41,866 bases of DNA from Oscillospiraceae bacterium (GTDB lineage Bacteria > Bacillota > Clostridia > Oscillospirales > UBA929): NCBI GenBank assembly GCA_009777475.1, contig WRLU01000016.1, positions 1-41,866 of the forward strand. The letters are read 5' to 3'. The notes under the pieces were generated by a model. The model made no database searches, had not been told where the DNA came from, and saw only the letters and a program-made list of their open reading frames with translations. Made by a program: the position numbers and the translations under genes. Within the stretch, counting starts at the first letter, position 1, and each line of letters opens with the position of its first letter. This document shows, one piece after another, positions 7,594 to 14,930 of the stretch.

Positions 7594-7806
7594 TCACCGC
7601 CCTATCGTGTCCCAATCAATTTCATCGTCAGAAACAAAGCCACTTTCCTCCGCTGCTTTGATACGTTCAGCTTCCTCCGATGTCACCCGTGTAAAATCAG
7701 GATCCCACGCAAGTACCAATTTTTTTACAAACTCATACGCAAAACGCTGGTCGTCCATAGGGAGCATATCAAGCATCTTGGCTGTGTCTATTGACAGTGT
7801 AGACAT
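7594..7806 (-). CDS. antitoxin of cassette 1 (RelE partner)
   Basis: The 70-residue acidic protein has a helical N-terminal part (LPMDDQRFAYEFVKKLVLAW) and a disordered, Glu/Asp-rich tail ending in DDEIDWDTI, the usual build of a type II antitoxin. The start at 7806 was chosen because AAGGAG lies 8 bases upstream. It follows the RelE-like toxin gene by 16 bases. The order toxin first, antitoxin second, then an XRE regulator is the HigBA-like arrangement. Confidence 0.7.
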   Translation of the reverse strand: MSTLSIDTAKMLDMLPMDDQRFAYEFVKKLVLAWDPDFTRVTSEEAERIKAAEESGFVSDDEIDWDTIGR

Positions 7807-7822
7807 TTCCAATTCTCCTTTC

Positions 7823-8089
7823 CTATTTGTAGATGTCCCCGCGATTACCTATGTCGATAATCAAGAGGATTTCAAGTTTCCTCTCTGTGGTGTTCTTAAA
7901 TATTATTCTCCATCCGCCAATCCTTAAACGCTTTCGATTATCCGAATAACCTTGAAGGGGTCTAATATCCCCTTCCGGGGGATTCTTGGTCAAGCCAGCG
8001 ATAGCTTCTCTTATTCGCTGTGCTGACTTTTTTGTTTGGCTGTCTAAATATTTAAGAGCGTCACGAGAATACTTAATTTTCAATAACAT
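7823..8089 (-). CDS. RelE/ParE-superfamily toxin of cassette 1
   Basis: The 88-residue protein has the RelE/ParE fold signature: YSRDALKYLDSQTKK helical hairpin at the N-terminus, then RPLQG, RKRLRIGGWRIIF (the conserved basic strand pair) and the terminal RGDIYK. Members cleave mRNA on the ribosome or poison gyrase; the subclass is not decided by sequence alone. The first gene after a strong promoter, it is followed at 16 bases by its antitoxin. The reading frame is intact. Confidence 0.85.
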   Translation of the reverse strand: MLLKIKYSRDALKYLDSQTKKSAQRIREAIAGLTKNPPEGDIRPLQGYSDNRKRLRIGGWRIIFKNTTERKLEILLIIDIGNRGDIYK

Positions 8090-8119
8090 CGCCTCGCTTT
8101 CTTATGTATCCCTGTTATC

Positions 8120-8148
8120 ATTATATCCTATTGAATAGGAATTGTCAA
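8120..8148 (-). promoter_or_regulatory. promoter and palindromic operator of cassette 1
   Basis: On the minus strand TTGACA (8148-8143), 17 bases, TATAAT (8125-8120). The spacer contains the perfect 7-bp inverted repeat TCCTATT-G-AATAGGA (8126-8140), placed to block RNA polymerase when bound, as expected for autoregulation by the antitoxin or XRE protein. Confidence 0.8.
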
Positions 8149-8230
8149 GCGTTTTCAAAAAAATAATTTCTACATAAATATTACAACGGAGACCATCGCC
8201 TCCGCCGCTGTGTGGCATCTTGCAGTCAAC
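8145..8230. repeat. cassette start repeat, copy 1
   Basis: About 85 bases nearly identical to 9312-9395. It begins at the promoter's -35 element and runs upstream through TCAAGCGTTTTC and an A-rich block to a CGGAG/CTCCG hairpin. Confidence 0.85.
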
Positions 8231-8233
8231 CTA

Positions 8234-8394
8234 TGCTTACGAGATGATATAAAACGAAAGGGGGCATCAGCCCCCCCCCTTGTTCGACCTATTATTCAGC
8301 GAACCCATAACGCTTCAATGCCGCCGGGTCTATATCAGCTATTGCGAGAAGCCGGGCCGCTCGGTGTTCCTTTGCCGTATTCCCACGCCTCTAC
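8234..8394. repeat. cassette end repeat, copy 2
   Basis: Second copy of the 7291-7457 repeat, with the same terminator hairpin and XRE C-terminal codons but one GCCGGGCC unit fewer. It begins 3 bases after the cassette-1 start repeat, so the two cassettes abut. Confidence 0.9.
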
Positions 8395-8598
8395 CGTCTT
8401 TCTCGACACTCCAATTGTCATAGCGAATACGCCTTGCGACATACCGAACCCTTTTCGCGTTTCCCTAATCTCGTCTGCGCTGATTGTCTCGCGCACCGGG
8501 ACAACCGGTATCCGGGAGGTACGCAACTCTATTTCCCCCTCAGAGTGGTCTAATGCTTCCTGCATTGCTTCGACAAGCCTTTCGCCCTTTCTGCTCAT
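8292..8598 (-). pseudogene. XRE regulator of cassette 2, frameshifted at the C-terminus
   Basis: The HTH region is complete (IRETRKGFGMSQGVFAMTIG then SRKTVEAWEYGKGTPSG). Loss of one 8-bp GCCGGGCC repeat unit then shifts the frame, so the protein ends GPASRNS at 8335 instead of reading on through the roughly 20 codons that match the cassette-1 protein and stop at 8292. The N-terminal region (EALDHSEGE, then RTSRIPVVPV) is typical of HigA-like regulators and differs from cassette 1. It may retain DNA binding. The start ATG at 8598 was preferred; a GTG at 8610 is also possible. Confidence 0.75.
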
Positions 8599-8782
8599 TT
8601 TCGCCACCACTCAACCTTGCCATCTTCCTCGCCATAGCTTGCTCATGAAGACGTCTGCCGTTCTCGTTGGATATTCTTAATTGTTCCTCTATTGACAAGT
8701 GCTTCCTTTCCTCATATAAGTCGGCTCTTAGTTTATGCAGCTCTTCAATTTTACGAATATCATACGTCTTAGTCATTGTCAT
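8540..8782 (-). CDS. antitoxin-like protein of cassette 2 (PIN partner)
   Basis: The protein of about 80 residues is strongly helical and charged (IRKIEELHKLRADLYEE, then LSIEEQLRISNENGRRLHEQ), resembling short antitoxins encoded beside PIN toxins. It overlaps the end of the toxin gene by 14 bases and its own 3' end overlaps the XRE start by about 60 bases, more than usual; the basic tail after residue 65 may be the product of an older frameshift. The GGAAGG ribosome site lies within the toxin gene's last codons. Confidence 0.6.
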   Translation of the reverse strand: MTMTKTYDIRKIEELHKLRADLYEERKHLSIEEQLRISNENGRRLHEQAMARKMARLSGGENEQKGRKACRSNAGSIRPL

Positions 8783-9253
8783 CACCTTCCTCTATAAATA
8801 TTGTTGGCGTTAATATGCTTGGCTGGAAAACCCCCAACCTTCTGTTGACTTCTTGCACCATTTCAATGGTGCGCCTTTTTACAAAATGTTTCATGTTCCA
8901 ACTCAAAATATACTTGCAACCATATATGCTTGCTATTGCGATATGGCGGCAATCGTTGTAGCTTTCCTCCCTTAAGATGCCAGTTTTCAAGTATTCCTTT
9001 GCAAGTAGTATTGTCTCTTCGTTTTCTTCGTTGAAAGTTCTTTCAAGCGTATCAAGACATGAGTATAATTGCTCTCTTAACCCATCGTCACACCTATCGA
9101 GTTCTTCATAAACAACGGGCGAAATAACAACCTCATAATCTCCCTGCGCTAATTGTTCCCATAGAACGCGAGTATCATCACGCTTTTCGGGTGCATCGTC
9201 AGCCATCAAATGACTAATGACCGATGTATCAAGGTGAATTTAGGTTTAATCAT
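8769..9253 (-). pseudogene. PIN-domain toxin of cassette 2, N-terminal frameshift
   Basis: The body is a clear PIN-domain protein: VVISPVVYEEL, SYNDCRHIAIASIYGCKYILSWN (quoted in part: NDCRHIA, ILSWN) and the C-terminal VNRRLG segment. PIN toxins are metal-dependent RNases (VapC group). The natural start at 9253 (ATG after AAGGAGC) reads MIKPKFT and then leaves frame; the next frame supplies LDTSVISHLMADD, which carries the first catalytic Asp. One missing base in a C-run near 9232 explains this. From the first in-frame start after it (TTG at 9209) the protein lacks that Asp, so the toxin is probably dead. Confidence 0.75.
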
Positions 9254-9286
9254 CCCCGATGCTCCTTTCTTCATTATCCTAATATC

Positions 9287-9315
9287 ATTCTATACGAGTT
9301 ACGAGGATATATCAA
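9287..9315 (-). promoter_or_regulatory. promoter of cassette 2
   Basis: On the minus strand TTGATA (9315-9310), 17 bases, TAGAAT (9292-9287). The spacer holds a direct repeat (TACGAG TTACGAG read on the plus strand) instead of the cassette-1 palindrome. Confidence 0.7.
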
Positions 9316-9395
9316 GCGTTTTCAAAAAAATAATTTCTACATAAATATTACGGCGGAGACCATCATCTCCGCCGTTGTGTGACTTCTTGCCGTCA
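9312..9395. repeat. cassette start repeat, copy 2
   Basis: Second copy of 8145-8230. Its inner hairpin is perfect here (GGCGGAGA / TCTCCGCC, 9350-9371), marking the outer border of the tandem cassettes. Confidence 0.85.
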
Positions 9396-9434
9396 AGCAA
9401 GGGTTTTGTGTGGACTTTCCCGGAAAGCTCATCC

Positions 9435-9806
9435 TTACGCTTGTATGTGCGCCATATCGTTGATATGGATGGTGCAGGTTCCGGCTTCTCCAAAGTCAAC
9501 AATAAAATGCTCGCTGGTTCCGAGGTAATCGTTGTTGGCAAGTCCTGCGATTTTGCCCTCGCTGTTCGGGATGGAGGCGTTGTCCAACGTAACCACTCTG
9601 TCGTTCACACGGTAATGCAGGGGCAGATTGTCAACTTCCACAAAATACAGAAACTCCATGCTTTCATCATCGAATCCGGCATCTGCGAGAAATGTTCTTG
9701 CGGCTGTCTCGCCGTTGAATATAAGTATTAAGACGCGAAATAAACGCGGGAGAGAAGAGGTCGAAAAACGCGGGAGCTCATAGCCGCAACGAACAACGAA
9801 AGACAA
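9435..9806 (-). pseudogene. unrecognised coding remnant
   Basis: I do not recognise this protein. From about 9730 down to the stop at 9435 the reading looks coding: GETAARTFLADAGFDDE, MEFLYFVEVDNLPLHY, then SIPNSEGKIAGLANNDYLG and FIVDFGEAGTCTIHIND. The upstream 25 residues look non-coding and no ribosome site precedes a good start, so this is probably the inner part of a larger mobile-element protein. It lies between the toxin cassettes and the HicAB pair, among other relics. Confidence 0.35.
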
Positions 9807-9814
9807 CGTAAAGA

Positions 9815-9855
9815 CCGCGCAAAAACTTAGCTGTAAAGCCTTTGTTTTTGCGCGG
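9815..9855. terminator. 12-bp inverted repeat
   Basis: CCGCGCAAAAAC (9815-9826) pairs perfectly with GTTTTTGCGCGG (9844-9855). It is a probable terminator for one of the neighbouring units. The rest of 9856-10065 shows no gene or site I can support. Confidence 0.55.
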
Positions 9856-10065
9856 ACACTAACACTCCTTTTTTCTTGTGGTTTTTGAGAAAAGGGACAC
9901 TCGGCACAGTTCGCGCTGATTACGGTCTTTCGGTCTGATTACACCGAACATTTTACTGTCAACGCAACAAACAGGACTGTTTTATTCCCAAGTCCTTTCC
10001 CAACACGATTGTAAAATCACTCCGGGAACATGTCCGATATGCAGGGGTGTATTGTTCGGGAGGGT

Positions 10066-10461
10066 TTAACGCTCGGCTATTTGAAGCTCTTGCTTTAAGG
10101 CTGCTTGCAAAATAGATGAGACGTTAATCCCCGCTTTTTCGGCCTCCATGTTCAACCATGAAGGAAGTGATACATTGCGGCGCACGGTTCTTCGCTCGTT
10201 TGCCCTGCGGTATTCCGTAAAGTCAATATCAACCATTGAAATAAACTCGTCTGCTTCGCACGTCACATTTTCAAGACCGGAGGGCTTCGGGAAGGGTTTT
10301 TTATCGTCCTCCATATCAATACCCATAATCCCGATAGCGTCCCGCGCCATTTCTATTGCTTCCGCTAAATCGTCCCCCTGTGTATCAAGAGGAAAATCCG
10401 GCGCATGGGCGGCGTACCCATCCGTTAACTTCGTAAAGACAACCGGATATGCTGTTTTCAT
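10066..10461 (-). CDS. hicB: HicB-type antitoxin
   Basis: The 131-residue protein has both HicB parts: the N-terminal RNase H-like domain (YPVVFTKLTDGYAAHAPDFP and the DDLAEAIEMARDAI helix) and a C-terminal ribbon-helix-helix DNA-binding segment (RRNVSLPSWLNMEAEKAGIN, SSILQAALKQEL). HicB neutralises HicA and represses the operon. The ATG at 10461 follows GGAGGTAAGAGT. It sits 39 bases behind hicA on the same strand, the usual toxin-antitoxin order for this family. Confidence 0.9.
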   Translation of the reverse strand: MKTAYPVVFTKLTDGYAAHAPDFPLDTQGDDLAEAIEMARDAIGIMGIDMEDDKKPFPKPSGLENVTCEADEFISMVDIDFTEYRRANERRTVRRNVSLPSWLNMEAEKAGINVSSILQAALKQELQIAER

Positions 10462-10500
10462 ACTCTTACCTCCATTCGGTTATTTTTATGGCTGACGGGT

Positions 10501-10674
10501 TTATTTCAGCCCTCGCCGCTTGATTATTTTTTGAGCTATATGCTCCTTGATTTCCTTTTGCCGGGAAACAGGTTCACAGTCTTTGCCGTTGGTGTAAATA
10601 TCGTGATTGCCGCCGTCCCGTTTATACCACCATCCGTTTTGCTCAAACAGTTTTATTAAGTCTCTCCGCTTCAT
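10501..10674 (-). CDS. hicA: HicA-type mRNA interferase toxin
   Basis: A 57-residue protein starting MKRRDLIKLFEQNGWW, with the HicA core RDGGNHDIYTNG, where the His is the expected catalytic residue, and the ending KEIKEHIAQKIIKRRGLK typical of the family. HicA is a double-stranded-RNA-binding-fold RNase that cleaves mRNA. The gene is very short and easily missed, but its pairing with the hicB immediately downstream and its perfect promoter leave little doubt. The frame is intact. Confidence 0.88.
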   Translation of the reverse strand: MKRRDLIKLFEQNGWWYKRDGGNHDIYTNGKDCEPVSRQKEIKEHIAQKIIKRRGLK

Positions 10675-10696
10675 AGACTGCCCTCCCTACACTTAC

Positions 10697-10725
10697 ATTA
10701 TACACACTCATTACACAATTGTCAA
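10697..10725 (-). promoter_or_regulatory. perfect consensus promoter of hicAB
   Basis: On the minus strand TTGACA (10725-10720), exactly 17 bases, TATAAT (10702-10697), 22 bases ahead of hicA. The spacer carries alternating TGTGTAATGAGTGTG, a possible HicB site. Confidence 0.8.
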
Positions 10726-10748
10726 GTGCTTTTCAAACACACAATGCA

Positions 10749-11027
10749 CTATCCTTCCCTTTTCACTCTACAAGCGTAAGTATGCCATTCCCACCCCTCT
10801 GTCCGCCTGCTTGCACTCACAATCATAGCGGCATACCGTCCTTCACGTAGTTTGCGAATATCCAGTTTCGGCACCGCCGTTGCTCCCGTGTATAGTTCCC
10901 GAGCGGGTTTGGTGTGTAATCCCAAAAGTGGATGCGTCTTGCCATGAACCACTCGCCGAGCGAGCGTAAAACTGTTTCGCAGGGGCTTGACAAAGCCGGG
11001 TGAAAATCCACGCCTGTCTCAACGCAT
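10749..11027. other. stretch with possible minus-strand coding relic
   Basis: Between hicAB and the recombinase relic no intact gene is seen. On the minus strand about 10823-10960 reads as a protein-like segment (SLGEWFMARRIHFWDYT, RRCRNWIFANYVKDG) with no clear start or family. I treat it as an unidentified remnant. Confidence 0.25.
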
Positions 11028-11766
11028 TGGCAAGTAGACAAAGACAGCCTTCCGGTTCAACGTGAGGAGCTTATCAACTATTGCAAATACGCACTCAACA
11101 TAGAGGATTACGAAATATTCGAGGATGCCGGGTATTCGGCAAAAAACACCGAACGTCCGGCTTATCAACAAATGATAGCGAGGCTCCGCACAGGGGAGTT
11201 CTCGCATCTTGTCGTTTGGAAGATAGACCGCATCAGCCGGAATCTGAATGGATTATGGTGGAGGACCATCACATTCCCATTATAGACCCGCAGCAATGGC
11301 ACAATGTCAATGAGATTTTGAGAGGTAACAGGCGCATTGAGGTTGGAGGCTTGGCTTATAACCGCAAGAACATCCATATATTCGCCGGCCTTTTAACTTG
11401 CGGAAACTGTGGCTCTAAAATGGCAGCGCAGCCGAGCAATGTTAGGGCAAGCGGCTGGCGGCCATCTATGTACTCATGCTATAACCGCAGACAGTCAAGC
11501 AAATGCACCAACAAATACGTCTCGGAGTCTCGGAGGTCACAGTTTCGGATGGGAGTTTTATCGAGAACGCGTCATACTTCCTGCTTCAACAGTCTTTAAT
11601 CGGTCAAAGAGACGTAAACTATGAAAATTACGTGCGTGAAATCGACCCACGTATTCTCAAGGATTTTCTGGGGTCCATCGTGCAAAACTTCTGTATTTTG
11701 GACGGCAAAATCGAGTCAATCCGGTTCACAAACGGGGTAAGCATAGATTTCTGTATAAAGGCGAAG
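11028..11766 (+). pseudogene. large serine recombinase, heavily deleted
   Basis: Three pieces of one transposon or phage-type recombinase follow in order but different frames. Piece one (11031-11246): QVDKDSLPVQREELINYC, EDAGYSAKNTERPAYQQM, HLVVWKIDRISRNL, from the resolvase catalytic domain but missing the first residues with the catalytic Ser. Piece two (from about 11247): SEWIMVEDHHIPIID and the zinc-ribbon start HIFAGLLTCGNCGSKM, so about 200 residues are deleted at the junction. Piece three (after about 11525): the frame is shifted by a tandem 8-bp duplication (TCTCGGAG), then reads to FTNGVSIDFCIKAK, the usual C-terminal end. It is clearly dead. Confidence 0.85.
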
Positions 11767-11774
11767 ACTGATAA

Positions 11775-11815
11775 AAACCCGCAAACGCCCTGTAATCAAG
11801 GCACTTTGCGGGTTT
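11775..11815. terminator. terminator between recombinase relic and queA
   Basis: The 11-bp stem AAACCCGCAAA (11775-11785) with TTTGCGGGTTT (11805-11815) ends in T on either strand, so it can terminate queA (minus) and anything from the left. Confidence 0.65.
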
Positions 11816-11836
11816 CATTGCGTCCAAAAACGTATC

Positions 11837-12856
11837 TCATAGTATCAGCATCGCATCGCCGAATGAGAAAAAACGGTATTCTTCTTCTATTGCCTCTCGG
11901 TAGGCCTCTAAAATTCTTTCCCTTGTGCAAAAAGCCGATACCAGCATCAGCAGTGAGCTTTCCGGTAAATGGAAGTTAGTTATAATTGCATCAATTACAT
12001 TGAAATTATAACCGGGAGTTATGAAAATTTCCGTTTCTCCCGGACCGGGATTCAGGACACCATTTTGAAATGCTGCCTCCAATGTACGCACTGAGGTTGT
12101 TCCCACCGCAATTACCCGGCCTCTCTCTTTGCGGACTCGATTAATTGTCTGTGCGGTGCAAATAGGGATTTCATACCATTCCGAATGCATGACATGATTT
12201 TCTATTTCCTCTGATTTTACAGGGCGAAATGTTCCCAGGCCAACATGAAGGGTCACTTCTGCTAAACGTATGCCTTTAGATGTCAGTTTTTCGAGCAACT
12301 CAGGCGTAAAATGCAACCCCGCAGTGGGCGCGGCAGCTGAACCGATATGTTTTGAATATACAGTTTGATATCGCTCAGGGTCGCCGGTGGGGTGTGTGAT
12401 ATATGGCGGCAAGGGAATTTCCCCCAATTGGCCTAAAAGTGCTTTATTGCCTTCCCCGCAATTAAAGACTATCTCGCGTTTGCCGCCGGCCAGATGCTTT
12501 CCTATGATGCCTGAAAGTTTTCCTCCGCCGAAAATCACACGGCTCCCAGGCGGAAGCCTCCGCGATGGGCGGCATATACATTCCCATTTGCCGTCCCTAA
12601 TGTCTCTCAGCAAAAGTACCTCACAGGTTCCTCCAGTTTCCTTCTTGCCTGTCAATCTGGCAGGCATAACACGAGAATTGTTCAGTACCAGGCAATCGCC
12701 TGGGTGCAAAAATTCTCCAATTTCATGGAAATGTCTATGTTCTGGTTTTCCCTTTTTTCTGTCAATCACCAATAGGCGGCTTTTATCGCGGTATTCTATG
12801 GGTTGCTGGGCAATAAGCCTGGGCGGCAAATTATATGCAAAATCACTTGTTTTCAA
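11837..12856 (-). CDS. queA: S-adenosylmethionine:tRNA ribosyltransferase-isomerase
   Basis: QueA transfers and isomerises the ribosyl part of SAM onto preQ1 in tRNA, making epoxyqueuosine. The 339-residue protein is full length and carries family segments: FAYNLPPRLIAQ at the start, NNSRVMPARL (about 60), GEIPLPPYI, the catalytic-region AAPTAGLHFT, LHVGLGTFRPV, GTTSVRTLEA, and the ending FFSFGDAMLIL. The TTG at 12856 is preferred over an upstream TTG because GGAGGAGG lies 8 bases ahead of it. It is 100 bases behind yvcK on the same strand and ends at a strong terminator. Confidence 0.95.
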   Translation of the reverse strand: MKTSDFAYNLPPRLIAQQPIEYRDKSRLLVIDRKKGKPEHRHFHEIGEFLHPGDCLVLNNSRVMPARLTGKKETGGTCEVLLLRDIRDGKWECICRPSRRLPPGSRVIFGGGKLSGIIGKHLAGGKREIVFNCGEGNKALLGQLGEIPLPPYITHPTGDPERYQTVYSKHIGSAAAPTAGLHFTPELLEKLTSKGIRLAEVTLHVGLGTFRPVKSEEIENHVMHSEWYEIPICTAQTINRVRKERGRVIAVGTTSVRTLEAAFQNGVLNPGPGETEIFITPGYNFNVIDAIITNFHLPESSLLMLVSAFCTRERILEAYREAIEEEYRFFSFGDAMLIL

Positions 12857-12957
12857 AAAACAGACCTCCTCCAAAACGTGAGATCAGCAAACCTCCGTTG
12901 GTGAAATCATACTTCGCTGGAGCTTTACTATGTTATGTTAACTTGTATTTTGCGGAG

Positions 12958-14049
12958 TCACACACGCTCTTCCTGCTCTATTTGCTCCTTCAGCCATAAT
13001 AAAAGTCTTTCGTCCGCTTGTCTGCAGACTTCATCTCTTGGGGAAATTTCACAAAACAGCGAGAAGAGGGCAAGTGCCAGGCGGATGGGGTGATGCCTTA
13101 TCTTTCCGTTTTTTATCTGGAGCAGCGGACATTCCCTTATATCAATACCCTCTGAGATAAACATTTCTCTGTCAAGTAATGGGGGGGAAGCGTTTTCTTC
13201 GGCATATCGCGGGATACACTCCTTTGGGACGGGTGTGCTGTTGACAATGCAAATATCAAAAAGATTCCGGTTGTTTGCATGGCGGGCAAGCTCTCGGGCG
13301 TGGTCAAAGCAGGTATATCCTTCTGTTTCGCCCTCCTGTGTCATAATATTGCACAGATATATCCGCAACGCATTGGCATTGTTCATAGCATCGACAATTC
13401 CATCAACTAGGAGATTTGGGATAATGCTAGTATAAAGACTCCCCGGGCCTAAAACTATTAAATCTGCCCCTTCAATTGCGCTAAGCACATCACGGTTTGC
13501 CTCGGGTTGTTGAGGGTGTAATTTTATTTGTTTAATGCGGCATTTTTGTTTCTTTTTAAATTCTGAAATGCTGCTTTCACCAAATACATGGGTTCCATTT
13601 TCAAAAACAGCTTCAAGGGAGGTCGGCTGGCAGGAAACGGGCAGCACCCGACCGGCTACAGCCAAAACATCGCTTAAATGCAAAATGGCCTGGTCAAAGC
13701 TACCTGAAAGTCCATAAAGTGCCGCCAAAAAAAGGTTACCGAAGCTCTGCCCTGCCAGCCGTCCATCGGTGAAACGGTAATCAAGCAGCTTTTCCATGGC
13801 CGGTTCTGTATTGGCCAAAGCTAAGATACAGTTTCTAATATCTCCTGGCGGAATAATTCCCATATCTTGACGCAAAACCCCGCTGCCGCCGCCATCATCA
13901 GCTGTAGTTACTATTGCTGTGATATTTTCAGTACACAGCTTCAAGCCTCTTAGCATGGCGGAAAGTCCGGTACCGCCGCCGATGACCGCTATTCTAATCC
14001 CGGAACCCCGGGAAGCCTCCGAATCCATACCGCCACCCCCATACGCCAT
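12958..14049 (-). CDS. yvcK: YvcK-family gluconeogenesis/cell-shape factor
   Basis: YvcK (CofD-like fold) binds UDP-sugars and links central carbon metabolism to peptidoglycan synthesis. The 363-residue protein has the nucleotide-binding start IAVIGGGTGLSAMLRGL, TTADDGGGSGVLR, PPGDIRNCI, FGNLFLAAL, and GPGSLYTSIIPNLL, all standard. Its start overlaps the rapZ stop by one base (TGATG), so translation is coupled; MDSEA seven residues on, behind a GGGGGTGG stretch, is an alternative start. Conserved neighbours rapZ, murB and hprK lie upstream. The whiA gene that usually follows yvcK in Bacillota is absent; queA is there instead. Confidence 0.95.
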   Translation of the reverse strand: MAYGGGGMDSEASRGSGIRIAVIGGGTGLSAMLRGLKLCTENITAIVTTADDGGGSGVLRQDMGIIPPGDIRNCILALANTEPAMEKLLDYRFTDGRLAGQSFGNLFLAALYGLSGSFDQAILHLSDVLAVAGRVLPVSCQPTSLEAVFENGTHVFGESSISEFKKKQKCRIKQIKLHPQQPEANRDVLSAIEGADLIVLGPGSLYTSIIPNLLVDGIVDAMNNANALRIYLCNIMTQEGETEGYTCFDHARELARHANNRNLFDICIVNSTPVPKECIPRYAEENASPPLLDREMFISEGIDIRECPLLQIKNGKIRHHPIRLALALFSLFCEISPRDEVCRQADERLLLWLKEQIEQEERV

Positions 14050-14930
14050 CAGTTATCACTGACAGGATCCTTGTATATATCTCTGTGGGCTAAAGCCACG
14101 CAATACCCAAGCTCCATCAGATATCCAAACAAAGCTCGTGAAATTGCTACACTGCGGTGCCGTCCCCCGGTACAGCCGATTGCCACGACCAGCTCGGTTT
14201 TACCTTCTTCAATGTACTGCGGCAAGAGATATGCCAGCATATCCTTCAGCTTTTGCAAAAACTCTTTAGTCTGGGGCATTTTGTGCAGAAAATCACGGAC
14301 AGGCTCATCCAAGCCCGACAAATTCCTCAGATCTATCACATGATAGGGATTGGGCAGAAATCTCACATCAAACACTAAATCAGATTCCATAGGCAAGCCG
14401 TATTTGAAGCCAAAGGATAACACGGTAATTACCATGGGGCGGCTTCGTATTCCCGGCAAAATTTCGGCAATATGATTCCGGATGGCGTTTGAGGAAAGTG
14501 TCCCTGTATCAATAATAAAGTCAGATTTCTCACGCAAGGGCAACAAAAGCTCCTTTTCCCTTTGCAGCGTGTCAGGCAACAGCTCACCTTCTTCGGCAAT
14601 AGGGTGGCGGCGGCGGGTTTCCTTATATCTCCGTAAGATAGTATCGAAATCGGATTCTATGAACACAATTTTATATTCGCAATTCATAGATTTGAGCATA
14701 TCCAAGGAAGCAAATAATGCAGAAAAATCACTACCGGCGCGTACATCGGTTACCAAAGCCACCTTTTCATATCGGTTGTATAAACCCTTTGCCGCCAAGC
14801 ACAGCTCCGCAAATGCAGGGAAAAGCTCTGCCGGCATATTGTCGACAGCGTAATAACCCATATCCTCTATAATATTTGCCACCATACTCTTTCCGGAGCC
14901 TGAGATGCCAGTAATAATTAGAAGTTCCAT
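14049..14930 (-). CDS. rapZ: RapZ/YvcJ-family nucleotide-binding protein
   Basis: The 293-residue protein has the Walker A motif GISGSGKS (8-15), the MGYYAVDNMP segment, DVRAGSDF, the FLxADF-like FIESDFDTILRRYKETRR region, and the C-terminal GCTGGRHRSVAISR motif that defines the family. RapZ senses the amino-sugar precursor pathway in enterobacteria; the Bacillota homologue YvcJ is a GTP/ATP-hydrolysing protein. It overlaps murB by 13 bases and yvcK by 1, so the three are translated as one block. Confidence 0.95.
   Translation of the reverse strand: MELLIITGISGSGKSMVANIIEDMGYYAVDNMPAELFPAFAELCLAAKGLYNRYEKVALVTDVRAGSDFSALFASLDMLKSMNCEYKIVFIESDFDTILRRYKETRRRHPIAEEGELLPDTLQREKELLLPLREKSDFIIDTGTLSSNAIRNHIAEILPGIRSRPMVITVLSFGFKYGLPMESDLVFDVRFLPNPYHVIDLRNLSGLDEPVRDFLHKMPQTKEFLQKLKDMLAYLLPQYIEEGKTELVVAIGCTGGRHRSVAISRALFGYLMELGYCVALAHRDIYKDPVSDN

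Noticed and set aside
7291..9395. Integron-type gene cassettes
   Set aside because: The border repeats are not attC-like (no imperfect palindrome with the core site) and include coding sequence; no integrase is seen.
9299..9541. Minus-strand ORF next to the cassette 2 border
   Set aside because: It runs through the repeat hairpin and has no ribosome site or protein-like composition.
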